NCBI GenBank assembly: GCA_008477525.1
Contig: SPDT01000007.1
Coordinates: forward strand, 6,386,001 to 6,450,000
Reading direction: 5' to 3'
Length of the DNA: 64,000 nt
Origin: Hypomyces perniciosus
Taxonomy: Eukaryota > Ascomycota > Sordariomycetes > Hypocreales > Hypocreaceae
Shown one piece after another: positions 34,787-48,037 of the stretch. Positions within the stretch are counted from its first letter, which is position 1. Each line of letters starts with the position of its first letter. The notes under the pieces were generated by a model. That model saw only the letters and a list, made by a program, of their open reading frames with translations, searched no databases and had not been told where the DNA came from. Position numbers and translations under genes: made by a program.

Positions 34787-35200
34787 ATAATATCACAACC
34801 CGACTATATCGAAGACCAGGTCACGGGGACACAGGAGAATATCGGTTACACCGACCAATCATCGGGGAGTGATTACTGCACTAAGAGTGATTATTTAAAC
34901 ACTCACTACACTAAAATATATAATCATTTACTCGATTACTGCACTATTACAGTAATTGCAGCAACGCTTATTAGAATATCAGTAATTATATATAGATTTC
35001 CTTTAGATATATATAACTAGTTTATCACTTATTTAATATAATTACTTAGATAGTTGTTAATAAATTGCATTTACTAGAACTGCTTATTCTATAGAATCGT
35101 AATTATATTACCCTATTTAATATTTATCTTTAACCTCTCTGTTAACATAAACTCACAAACCTTGGTTTATCCTTTAAGAATTAACCTAGATTATTATACA
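34787..35200 (+). repeat. Family A 5' LTR, 5'-truncated
   Basis: Aligns with the right 410 bp of the 3' LTR (to 55396) and, reversed, with 24900-25373. Its first 120 bp keep many G and C bases (gaagaccaggtcacggggac) where the 3' LTR copy is heavily mutated. The open frame at 34736-35020 crosses the B/A junction and is not a gene. Confidence 0.75.
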
Positions 35201-35579
35201 TTAATAACTTTTATTTAAAAAGCTACTAAGAATCTTAAGCAATATTGCAAGTATATCTGCTGCAGTATCCTTTTCTAATAACCTTAATACTCTACCCTCG
35301 ATTCCACCTCTTTACTAAAGACAGGATAATAATGGAAATAATAATATAAGTGGAAGCGAAAATAAAGATAAAGTCGATAAAATGGAATAACTCTGCATTT
35401 ATATGGAAGAAGCCTTCCGATATATAAAAGCCAACTGCGTAAAACAGGAATAACGCTATTAGTATTTAATTGCTGAAAATACTAGGCTTAATTAAATGAT
35501 TTACTAACAGTAAGCGACTATTATAGACTTGCAGAATTAAATGCTGCCTGCATTTAACTTAAACTTTATACTAAACTAT

Positions 35580-35982
35580 TTTATCGGGGGTAACTGACAT
35601 GCCCAACGCACCTGAATTTTTCCTTTTAGCTTACCTGAGAAAGGTTAGCCGCATATTTAAGCAGCTACTAGATTAAGAAAGCACGGGAGTATAAAGATAT
35701 ACAGATAGACCTAGTTTAATAAAAAGATAACCTTTTTCCCCTTTTAATATATAACCCTATTTATAAGAATATAGCTGCTAAGGCGTATAAAGGTAACTGT
35801 TAGTTGCTTTTAGCTGCTGGTATTATAATTAAATGATCTGCAATATCTTTTAGTCCTTATATTATTTAATCGCCGCTTTATAGTCCTATTAAGAGCGCGG
35901 TTCCCGCGCTCGATATTAGTTGTTATGTATAGGTATATATATATTGTATATGTGTTTTAGAGTGCTAATTCCCCTTTAATAA
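35580..35982 (+). repeat. Family B 5' LTR, copy 2
   Basis: 403 bp, start TTTATCGGGGG, end CCCCTTTAATAA; same length as the partner at 48038-48440. Terminal bases form a short imperfect inverted repeat. Confidence 0.85.
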
Positions 35983-38820
35983 AACTAGTAATTAAAATAA
36001 GGGGAAATCTTAAGGATTATATCCTAGGAAGTAATTACTGAGGGCACTTCTACGCTACTGTTAAGACCTACCTTTACTTAATTACTAATAGAATTATAAA
36101 TTAGCTTTATTTAATCTCTATATAAATATAAAACAATCAGCTAAAGGAAATAGCCTAAAACCCCTTCTATAACTATTTGATATAGATTAATATAATACTT
36201 AACTCTAAAAATGCAGGTAATTTAATTGCAATTTCTAAAAAAGATATTAGGATTAGTTAACCTCAGCATAACGCGCTAAAATATAATAAAAAAGCAGAAC
36301 CTCGAGAAACTACCAGTTAATAATACCTATTAATCGAAAGCTAAGATCCTAAATAAAATTAATAAAAGACTAGTCGCTACAGTAAAAGTAAATATATAGG
36401 TAAAACAGTTAACACTATATAACCGAAGCCCCTTAAAACTATTAATATACTATTATAACCCCTATTTCACTTACTAGCAGGTAGGTCAGCAGGTAAAATA
36501 GCTATAAAGGGCCAATAAAGGATATATTAATTATTTAATCTCCTAATATATAGACTTTATTTTAATTTTACTAATATTCTTAGCTAGGTTTTTTTTAACT
36601 TTAAATAAAAGTATTATTTTTACTGCTTTTATAATCTTTAATATATAGATTATTTTTACTTATATTAAAGACATTTAAAGAAAATATTAAAAGGATAATA
36701 ACTTAATATCTTATAACCAGTATTAATACAGGAAATTATCTTTAAAAGACTAGCTAATTTCTTTATTTTAAATAAATAAATATAACCCTTCTTCTTTAAA
36801 AAAAAACTCTTTATATTAATAAAATATATCGCTATAGCTCTTTTATTAAAGGAATATATCCCGTTTTAACTAAAAGAGGAATACTCTTTTAAAGGCTAAT
36901 TAGTTAAATTAAATAACTTTAATCTATAAAAGAAAAAGTCTTTTTTTATTAAAAAACTATTTAATTAAAACTCTAATAATTTATTTTAATTTAAAGTAAA
37001 AGAGTTTAAATTAAACTAATAACCTTCTTTTATTAAAATACTAAATGCAACTTTATCCTTAACCCTTTAACTTAAAGAATTATTTAATTATACACTTAAC
37101 CTAATATTCATAATATCTATATCTATTATAATAAAATCTAAAGAAAGGTTAAGCTTTTTAATAAAAAAAAGGAAACTATTATCTTAAAAATTCCTCTTTT
37201 TTATTTAAGCCTTTAAAATATTAAAGGTATAAAGCTATTAATAAGGATTAATTTTATAAATAGATTTAATAGGAAAAAGTATATTTTAGTTTTTAAGAAA
37301 TTATAAATAAAAAATAAAAGATTAAAAAATTTTAACTAACAATTAAAAGAGGTATTTAAAACTATTTATAAAAGTAAAAAAATAGAAAATAATTTAGATT
37401 TTTATTAAAGAAAGTATTAATTAAAATACATTAAAATAAAAACTTTTATAATACTACAAGTAATAAAATAAAGATTAATTAAAATTATATATAATATAAC
37501 TTTAAAACCTTTATTGCTATAAACCTATAAAAATATAATCTATAATAGATTAGTTACTTTAATATTAATATCTTTATTAAAAGCTTAATAAAAGAAATTA
37601 AAGGATAGTAATACTATATTTTTATAATATCGCAAAAGCAATACTACTAAAACTGCTCTAGTTAATAATAGTTTTTAAAGGGACTAAAGAAATTAATAAT
37701 TTTAAGGATCTAATATATATTAAAGTTTAGATACTTTTCTATAATAAAATACTAATAAAGCTTAATATTTAAAAAGCTTATTTTTAAATGTTTAATAAAA
37801 GACTATTTAAAATTAAAATCTATTAGATTTATTTAAGTTAAAGTTAAGTTTAAAGATAAAAGAGCGAAAAAAAGAATAGCTTAAACCCGTAAAATTAACT
37901 ATAACTTTACAGCTTAAAGATTAAATAAATGCTTTATTTAAAAAATTGAATAAACTAGCAATTTAGCTTTTTTAATAAAAGGAAAAGGCAATTAATTTAA
38001 AAGAAAAAGAATATTATTATATTACTACTAATAGTAATAAACTTAAATAAAGACCTTTTACTTTAATAATTACTATTAATAATATTAATATAATAGATTT
38101 TCTATATAATAATATACTAAACACTTTCTTTATTTATTACTTAAAGGCAGTTATTAATATTAAATACTGCTAGTATTATAAAAATAAAGACTTTTTTCCT
38201 TAAAACTGCATTAAGTAAATATATAATAAAGGCTATAAGTTTATAATATATAACTTAATAGTAAAAAGAGCTTAAGTAAACTTACAGAAAACCCTTATCT
38301 TACTTTAATTTATTATATTAATTATAACTATTAAAACTTATATATAAAAAATATTAGCGCTTTAAATAAAATTATTTAAAGCTTAAAATAAAGTTTCCTT
38401 AAGCTTATTATTTATAAAAAAATAAAACTTAGCTTTTTTAATTAAAAACTAATTACTTATAAAGCTATACTTTTTAATATTATTTATAATAAAGTAATAT
38501 ATAAAGAGATATTTAAAATTTAAGTATTATAAAGGTTAAATATAATTCCTATAAAGGGATTAATAATAAATATTATATACTTTATAGGCAAAGATTAAAT
38601 AAGTGTTAATAAAAGGGATAATATATAAGTAAAAGGGGTTAAAGTATTTTCTATAAACCTAATTAAAATAGTTTCTTTAAAGGAACCTTTAAATAAATAT
38701 AACCAGGCCAGTTTAATTAAAGAATTATTTAATTAAACTGTCTTTATTAACTTTATAACTAGTAGGGGATAAAAGTATATTTATATAATTAATAAAATAA
38801 ATAAATAAATTAAAGAAAAG

Positions 38821-39330
38821 TGTTAAAATACAGCCAATAAGTTGCAAAATATGCCTTGCTTTTAGCGAAGGCGTCTTTACTTTTACAGTTTAGTTTAACA
38901 GGTTATAAGTCCCTGCCGCTTCCACTGCGCTTAGGTTCAAATCCCAGAAAATCCCAGATTTTTTCAAGCTAGGAAATCGGCAATAAGCCCAAAGAGCAAC
39001 AAGCCCGAAGTTAAACCGACTTGACCCTAGGAAGGGCTTGGGAACCCTTTGGATAAATCGGCATTATCAATAAAACCAAGGTCAAAGTCTATTTATAGTT
39101 TAACCAAACTTTAACCTATAATTCTACAGGGACTATACAACTTGAATAAGTTGTATAGTAGTATGGTTTTAATTGCTACTTAATTGGGTATAAGTTCTAA
39201 TCCAGCTTATATTTTCAATTCTTAATAATTAAAGTTTATTTAAGGGAGAATATTAAAATACAGCCAATAAGTTGCAAAATATGCCTTGCTTTTAGTAAAG
39301 GCGTCTTTACTTTTACAGTTTGGTTTAACA
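38821..39330 (+). mobile_element. Miniature LTR element (TRIM), 510 bp
   Basis: Two 80-bp terminal direct repeats (38821-38900 and 39251-39330) start TGTTAAAATACAGCC and end TTTAACA. They differ at only four positions by my count. A polypurine tract (aagggagaa) lies directly before the right repeat, and the 5-bp target duplicate AAAAG flanks both ends (38816-38820, 39331-39335). The 350-bp internal region has no reading frame. Near its left end a GGTTCAAATCC box resembles a tRNA T-arm/B-box, and 39132-39159 is a perfect 12-bp hairpin. Lack of coding capacity and these termini define a non-autonomous terminal-repeat retrotransposon in miniature. Confidence 0.85.
39132..39159. repeat. Perfect 12-bp-arm hairpin inside the TRIM
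   Basis: actatacaactt, loop gaat, aagttgtatagt. Could be an RNA structure of the element transcript, for example packaging or dimerisation; function not known. Confidence 0.8.
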
Positions 39331-41134
39331 AAAAGTTATTACTACTTTAAGTAAAAAAACGAATTAAAAAAAAGGAACTGTATTTAAACTTTATATTTAT
39401 AACTTTAAAAGCTATACTATTTAGACTATAATATAATAAAAAAAGCAGAATTAAAGGCATTAAAAATAAAAAAGAATTATTAAAAGTAAAGTAAACTATA
39501 ATAATAATTTAAATAGTAATTTTAAATAATGTAATTAAGTTTAAAACTAGCATTTTCTTAAATATTATTCTAAAACTCGCAAATGCCTTAAAAATAAACT
39601 TAATTGCAAAATTATAAAGGATTACTAAAATATAGTTTTATAGGAAAATTAACTTAACTATTTTTAAATATACCTTATATTAAGTAATATTTATCTCTAT
39701 ATATAAATACCTTTTAGAAACAAAAACTATTAAAAAGATTAAATATAATAGCTATATATATAAAACTAACTATATAAATCATTTAATTACTATAAGATTA
39801 ACCTTTTAAAGCTATAACCTTATAACCTTTACTAGTAAAGGGATTATTAAATAAAGAGTTATTTAATTTTAAAGACCTTAACTTATTACTACCTTTAAAA
39901 ATATACTTTTATAAGCCAGAGTAATTAAATATAGCCATTAACTATAAAGTAAATTAGTTATAAAAGTCTATAACTTAGATTTATATAGTTTAAATAGGAA
40001 AAATCCTTTACTATTTATAAGATTTACTGTAAATATAGGTATATTTAAGAGAGTTTAATAGTATATTTATTAAAGTATTTATAGATTTAAAGTTAAAGGG
40101 AAATATTATCTTTTATTAGCTAGCTACAAAATATAATATAATAATATATGTTTATAAAGCAGTTAATACTGTATTTAATAATAGGCAAGTAAATATATGC
40201 AGCGAAACTGTTATTTAAGTATATATAAGCAATACTTAAATGGCAGCTAGATTTTATATTACATTTAATAATATCTTAATGCCCTTTATTCTCAAGATAC
40301 TATTTATTTAGGCCGCGCAGCTAATATTTAATTATGTACTAAAGAATAGGGATTTATATATAAAATGCAGAATAGGGAATATTTAAATTATTACCTTAGC
40401 TGCTAAAGCTATTTGTTAAAAATATAAAATAGAGGCGTTATATAACTTAAAGCTAAAATAAATATTAACTTTATATTTAAGTATAAAGTTAATAAAGCAG
40501 AAAAAAGCTTAAAAACCCTTTACTTTATTTTTAATGAAAAGGTTTTATATAGACTATTAGAGTAAGCTAAAGAGGATTTAATTTAACTGCTATTAGTTAA
40601 TAAGTTAAAAGATTAAATAAAAACGATAAAGAAAATAATAAAGGAATTTGAAAAAGTAAACGAATAAAGGAAAAGGTCTTAAAAGAGAGCGCAGAAGCGT
40701 AAGCAGATTAAAATTAATACTATATATAAAAAGAAAAGTATAAAAATCTATGTAGTAAATAATACTGTATTTAATAATTTTATTCCTACTAAACGTCTTT
40801 ATTAAAAATAAAAGAAATAAAATAAAATTAAAGATAATTTAGACTTTAATACTTTATTTATTAAATATATTACTTTAAAGTTTTTATTAATTATAGCTAG
40901 GTTAAGACTTATACTAGACTGCCTAATAGCAATCTTAAAGACAGTAAAAGGGAAACTAATAATATAAAAAACCGTAATTTTAATATAGATCCTGAAAAAT
41001 AGGGAAATAATAGTTTCCTAGGATTTTATAAAATATAAAAAGCTAGACTTTAAAATTACCCTACTATAGACTATTTATATAATAGAGTATAATATTTAAT
41101 AAAGTAGCAGTATCCTAATCTTTAAAGGTATAGA

Positions 41135-41360
41135 TGTCACAGGCTAGGCCATGTCTCCCGGAATCACGACTACGCCGAATCCGGAAATACGACCAATACT
41201 AGACCGCTTACCTAATTAGGAAACCACCTCGGCCACAACCCTATACGCACAACTATATAACGCATACATAGCTAGTATAGAGCTTCCTTCCTTCAGCTAT
41301 AGATAGACAATACAGAGGTGCCCTAACTGCGTGCTTTCCAGTTAGGCTACACCCGTTACA
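41135..41360 (-). mobile_element. 226-bp short interspersed element with pol III-like box, copy 1
   Basis: Inserted in Gypsy B copy 2 with a 5-bp duplicate ATAGA on both sides (41130-41134 and 41361-41365). Gypsy copy 1 near 32350 shows the uninterrupted site. Ends TGTCACAGG and CCCGTTACA form a short imperfect inverted repeat. On the minus strand TGGCCGAGGTGG fits the tRNA A-box consensus exactly and GTCGTGATTCC lies a tRNA-like distance downstream as a weak B-box. TAGCCTAACTGG near the other end is a second A-box-like motif. It could be a tRNA-derived SINE or a MITE; the short inverted ends leave this open. A second copy lies at 62554-62778. Confidence 0.75.
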
Positions 41361-43800
41361 ATAGAGAAAAAAGTAATTAACTTGCTATAAGTATATATTA
41401 AAAAATGTCTTTTAAAGGAAAGCTATAGGCTATATAAAAACCTATTTTTCTTAGTATAAAAGAAAAACAGTAGCCTTTACTTTATTAACTTTATTATATA
41501 GATAAATAAAGTAACTATTAAGGATACTTTTATTCCTTTAAGTGCAGATTAATTTAGCAAGGACTTTATAGGTTATATAATATTATTATTACTAGACTTT
41601 TTTTTAGGCTATAATTAAATCCCTTTTAATAAGAAAAGCCAAGATATAACTATATTTATAAGCCCTATTAGCCTTTTAAGATACTGCACTTTTCTAATAG
41701 GCGCTATACACTTAATAGCGCAATTTCAGTATATTATTCTTTGAATACTATTTGATTTTATACTTATAGTTTATTAACTATTCTTAGACGATATTGCAGT
41801 GTAAGGTTTAAAGTTTATATATAGTAGTAAAGAAATAATATTCAAGGTCTAACGCTATATTTTAAAGCATCTATAAAACTTAAATAAAACCTTAATAAAT
41901 ATTAAATTATTAAGATATATAATTTTAGCAGTGAAATTAATCTTTTATTAAAAATCTGCTAAATTAGTAAGGTACTTATATAAAATAGAAGGGTATTAAT
42001 TAGCTATAAGCAAAATTATTAAAATTAAAGAATAAAAGAACTATAAGATTATTAATAAAGTTTAATCTTTCTTTAATTTAATTAGCTACTATAGATGCTA
42101 GATTAAATGTTTTGCATGGATTATTAAGCCTTTAATAACCTTATTAAAAAAAGACGCCCTTTAAAAATAAATAAAAGAATAACAGCAAGCTATAAATAAA
42201 CTTAAAGAGTTTATTACTTTTGATTTAATACTAGTAATATTAAATGTAAATAAAAAATATAAAGAGGTAATCTTTATAGTTAATGCTAGTATAGTAGGCT
42301 AAGGGGCTATTTTAATATAGATTATAAAAAGGAAAAGACGATTAATCTAATATAAAAGTAAATACTAGCTTTTATTAAAAATAAAGTATAATGCTATAAA
42401 AAAAGAATATAAAGCCTTACTCTAAACCTTTAAAAGGCTATATATTTATATCTATAAACTTCTAGTTATATTAAAAATAAACATTAAAGTAATTATTAAT
42501 TAAATAAATAATCAAATCAATAATATCCTTAGCAGGTATATAATTTAATAGATTAGTTATATCTTTCTTTTTAACTTTACTGCTAAATATATTTTTAAAA
42601 AAGAAAATATTATAATAAATACTTTATTTTATGAACTAGTAACTATTATAAATAAGGCTAAAGCTAAGAAAGAAGGGGATTTAGAACATTTTATAGATAT
42701 ACACTTAGGTATAATTTCATTTATACTGCTAAGGGAGGAGTATAGTAAAGAGTTTTAATAAATTGCGCAATATTTCTAGATAATATAGAGATTATATAAT
42801 CTTTTAACCGCAGACTTTTAGCAATTTAAGAATAAAGTAAAAAGGTTTATTATAAAAGATAGGAAATTATAGGCAAAACTAATAAAATACTACCGCCAGC
42901 CTATATTTATCTTTAATAGCTTAACCCTAAATAAAATAGCTATTTAGCAGTACTATATTAAAATAGGCTACATAGGCTAGGAGGTAACTTTCTAGTCTTT
43001 AAAGGACAGATATTAGTGGCCGCAAATATAGAATAATATATATAAGGCAGTTATATTATACCCCGATTATTAAAGCTTTAATCTATACTGCCTTAAAGAG
43101 CCAGCTATTGCAATAAAACTAATTAAGCCTATTAGAAGGTCTATTTCAATACTTAATATATCTTAAATAATTATAAATATATTTACCTATTTAAAGGAAA
43201 ATATAACTTTTATAGATAAGTAAAAGTAAAACCTATATTTACTTTATTATTAACAGCAATAATAAAGTTTATACTTAAATAGATATATTAATTTAATATA
43301 ATAATTTAGGCTATTATAAATAAAGGATTAAAAATAAAAGAAATACTCTCAAAGGTATTAATCAATTTAAGAGTTAAGATTATTTAAATATTAATATATA
43401 ACACTAAAGCTAACGTTATAGTAAAGGTCAGCTATTAAAGCTTAATATTAATACTAGTAAAAATAGCCAGGCTTAATAAAAAGTGGTTCTGGAACTTGGA
43501 TAAAGCGATTATAGTTACTAGATATACAGTAAAAAGCTTGATAGGGTATTTTATATTTTACTTATTATTTAGCTAAAAACTGATTTTTCCTTTAACAGTA
43601 AAACTATTTACCTAGCAGCTCATTAACTGGGATAAAGTTTATATAATAGAAAATTAATTAATAGCATATATCTATATGCTTAAAAGAAAAAAAGAATATA
43701 TTAAAATAGCCTAGGAGAGAGTGACTGCATTTCGCTAAATATTAGCTAAAAGGATAGATATTAATAATTAGTATTTACTGCAGAAAGCGGCTAAACTACT

Positions 43801-46800
43801 CCTCTTTAGTGACTTTATTTTACTTTATAATATAAAACACTAAAGGGACCTTTTAAAAGATATAAAACTAAGGATATATTAACTAGGTTTATTTAAAATT
43901 AAGTTTTAAGTGGATATAATAAAAGTATATAAACTAAAAACATTAAACAGGGTCCTGCTTAATAAAATTTATTTAAGTGAATATTTAAAGATATTTATAA
44001 AAAATAAATTTAGCTAGTAAATAGCTAAAGATAATAAAGAGATTTTTATAGATTAAGACTTAGAGGCAGATAAAGATTTATTTAAAAATAAAGCAGTTAA
44101 TAGAATAATAATTAAAGTTATTAATAACTAAAAACTTAAAAAGCTTTATAGCGACTCTTTAGCTACTAAAAGAATATATAGTTAATAAAATTAAATAGTT
44201 TAGCTAAAAATTAAAGTATATACTTATAAGTTAAAGGAAGAAGAGATATTTTAACTAAAATGCAGTCCTTTATAATACTTTAAAGTAGCTATTCCTAGAA
44301 TAAACTAGATAAGTTAAGACGACTACTTTTATATAAAGGATATATAGGGAAAGATAAACAGTAATATTCTTAAAAACAGCTGTTAAGTGCTGTTTTTAAA
44401 GGGGAGGAGATAGCCGCTAATTAAAATCTATTGCCCTGCCTATAAAAAGTATAATTTAGGTATACTATAAGGAAAAGAGCTGTAAGATTAAATAATTTAT
44501 TAACTATATTTCCCTATTAACTGCTTATTTTTTAATAGTAAAAGTTAAGATAAATTTCTAAACCTGTTAAATTGCTTAACTCTCTGCCTTTTTATTTCCT
44601 TTAAAATAAAGAAAGTCCTTTATAAAATAAAAGGCTATTAAAGGATTAAAATAACTAAAGACTATTAGCCTAATAAAAGTAAATATCTAATTCCTTTTAA
44701 GGAAAGTAATAGCTATACTTCGGTTACTTTATTAAGGCTAATAACTAGGAAAATATCGCTAAGTATAAAAAGAAGCTTTAAACTAGAGGTAATTTAAATA
44801 ATTACTTTATTAAAAACCTGGGATAGAGATATAGTTATAAAAAGGGAATAAGATATATTCTTTAGCAGCTATAATAGTAATAGACTAAGTTTAAAAGCAC
44901 CCCTAGCAGAACCGAGGATTACACTATTTATAAAATAATATAAATAAGGCCTTAATATACTTTATCCGCTTAAGAAAAGCATAAAAGAACTACCTAGAAA
45001 TATATAAAAATTTTGCTAGGATATAGATAAGCTTAAAGAGCTTTCCTTTAATAGCGTATATAATGTTCTGAAAATATAACTGAAAGCCTTTAAAAGTATA
45101 GCGCTAAAAGTATTCTTTAAAGGTATAACCTTTTATAAATAATAAAAGAAATAAAGATAATATAAATAAAAGGGAAAACATAATTTTTAAATAGATTAGC
45201 AAGTTCAACTAATTAATATTAATACTGCTTATAATTTAAATAATAAAATACTTTTAAATTTAAATAAAGTTAAAATAAAGATACCGATTAAATAATACCT
45301 ATTTACTAAAGCCTTATTTAAAGTAAATAGCTAAATAGAAACATAAAGTTAGGTTTAACCTTTTTAAGATAAAGAAATCTTACTAAAGGTTTTCTCCCCT
45401 ATAATAGGTGTATTAATAAAGTTAGCTATATTAAGTAATTAATAATAGGCTTTTTTAGCAGGATCCTTTATAATTAAATAATAATTAAAAAAAATTAAAA
45501 GGAAAGGAAAAGAGGGAGAAAGAAAGGAAAATAAAAGTAAATAAGTTATAAAGGCTACTTTAAAAGAGCAGTAATTTATATATAATAAAGAAATTACCCT
45601 ATATACTAAACTATATACCTATACCTATAAGAAGATAAATATAATATTATACTTTACCTCTCTTTCTTCTCTTTATTTATTTAAATATAATTTTATCCTA
45701 CTATAATTAAAATATTGCCTTTACTTTAAATCCTACTTTAAAACTATTTAATTATACTTTTCTTCCTTCTTTACTATAATACCTTATTTAAAGAAAAACC
45801 TTTACCCTTTTACTTTATTTTTTTAGCCTATAAAAATAAACTAAAAACTCTACTCCTTTACTATATTAATTAAATATCCTTAAGCTACACTAAAAACTTC
45901 TTTAAGTTAAATAAATAAAATGTTACTATTAATTCTATTATAAGTTAATATAGCTATTAACTATTATAGATTTATCTTTAATTTAATTAATATATTAAAA
46001 ATTACCTATAACTATTAATTAAAATAATAATCCCTTTAAACTATACTTACTATAAAAATTTTATACTAATACTTAACTTTAAAGTCAATAAATAGCACTT
46101 TTATATTAAAAATATCTATAACTTTTTATATAACTTTTCTAATAAAAAATAATTTTTAAATTTTACTTTAAAAGTAATATTTTATATAGTAGTAAAAAGA
46201 CTAGTAACTATTAAAGCAGCTTAAACTAAAATTATAATACCTATAGATATATTTAAAGGTAGCCTTGCCTTTAATTAAATAGTACTTTAAACCTTTAATA
46301 TCCTTAATAAATTATAAAACTTCTAATACTTTACTAAAAGGCAATAAATTCTTATAAAGTTAATCTATTTCCTTAAATACTAGTATACTTATATTTTTAA
46401 TAAATATAGGTACCTTTACTACTTTAACTCTTATAGATATAACTATAAGCGCTAAATATAGCAGTTCCTCGATTTATAGGCCTATATAGTTAAAAAAGCT
46501 GGATTTCCCTATTTATTTAACTTTTATATAGTCTTATATATAGAATAACCTAAAGCTAATAAATATAACTACTTAAGCCTATTCTAAATTTAGTATATGC
46601 TTTATAGACTTATTAGCATTAAATTAAATTAACTAATAAAACCTTTAAGCAGGATCCCTATCTCCTTTAGCCTTAAAAAGTATAGAATAATTAACTTAAA
46701 GGGATTTAAACTTTTACTTTAAAATTAATATTAATACCTATACTTTAAAAGTTTAATTAAAAGCTATATAGATATAGTTTAGGTTTTGCATTAATCTTTA

Positions 46801-48037
46801 ATAGTAAATAAACTTACTATTACAAATTTTAAAATAAATATTAAAGATATTTTACCTTTTTCGATTAAATACTATTTAATTAAATTAAATTAAAGCTAAT
46901 AAGCTCCCTTTAAAATAATTTATAAAAGGAATATAATAGAAATCAATAGTTAATGCCTAGCTAATTTAAAAATACTAGTAAATAACCCTATAAAAGAGAA
47001 TAGGTTAATTTATTATAATAATAGTCTTTTTTAATAATTAATTACTTTTTTACTTTTAGCTATTTAAAAAAGATTTTAATAATAGCACCTAATACCTAGA
47101 ATATAACTTTTCATATTAATAATACCTATACCTTTAACTATATAGCCAAGCTAGTTATAGTAAAGGAAAAAAAAAGTATTCTCCTTTACTCTATAAATAA
47201 TATTAATAGTAAAGAAATAAAATAATATTACTAGCCCAGCAATATAAATAATATCTTTTATAAAAATAATAATAGGATTAGCAATTAAGAGTAAGTTAAT
47301 GCATTTCTTAGTAATACTATAACCTATAAGACCCCCACTAATTATATTAGCTGTCGCTAATAATACTGAAACCTTAAACGCAAAGTTGGTTTCCTTTAAA
47401 GAAAGTAATAGCTTTTTTGATATATTAAAGGATAACTAAGACTTAAAGGATAAAAAGGTTTCAGGAATTATTATTAAACTTAACTAGCAAGCAATGAAAG
47501 ATAATAAAAAGGCTTTTTTAAAACTAGGCGAAAGAGGGTAAACTATAATAATAGCCTTTATAGCAGTAATAAAGAAAACGATACTTTAATATTTCTAAGT
47601 TTAATAAATTATAGCCTTAGATATATACTGTAGTTTAATTTTATTTAGGCCAATAAATAAATCGGTTTAGGATAATATCTGAGAATAAGTCTATATATTT
47701 ATATGAGTAATAGGATAATTAATATAAAATAAGCGGATAGTAGCTTAGAATACCTGGCGATAAAGGGGTTAATAAAAGGAGACTATTTAATTATAATAAT
47801 TCTAATAGGATAGGAATAATTTAATATAGATTAGATAGGAATTAGTGATATAGATAGCGGTAGTTCTGCTTTTAATTTTCTTTCCCTTTTTTTCCTTTTA
47901 ATAATACTTTTTCCGTTATTTTCCTATATTATTTATATTTTTCTTAAATATTACTATACTAGTATTAAAGGGATTTAATAAAAAAAGCGTTTTATTAAGA
48001 TTCGCTACTTTTATTCGCGAATACTTATAGGGAAGGT
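43801..48037. other. Unassigned 3' internal region of Gypsy B copy 2
   Basis: About 4.2 kb of AT-rich sequence between the integrase remnant and the 3' LTR. Ordinary Gypsy elements have a few hundred bp here. A polypurine-like tract at about 44398-44410 (aaggggaggag) could mark an internal old element end. Degenerate protein-like stretches occur near 44980-45110 (+) but I cannot assign them. It could be an extra ORF or an older nested insertion. Confidence 0.4.

Noticed and set aside
34736..35020. 94-residue frame with normal composition in the repeat block
   Set aside because: It crosses the junction of Gypsy B internal sequence and the family A LTR, so it is an accidental frame in the less-mutated LTR part.
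38901..38960. Possible tRNA gene (GGTTCAAATCC box)
   Set aside because: No matching A-box, acceptor stem or anticodon loop could be folded by eye; it is part of the TRIM interior.
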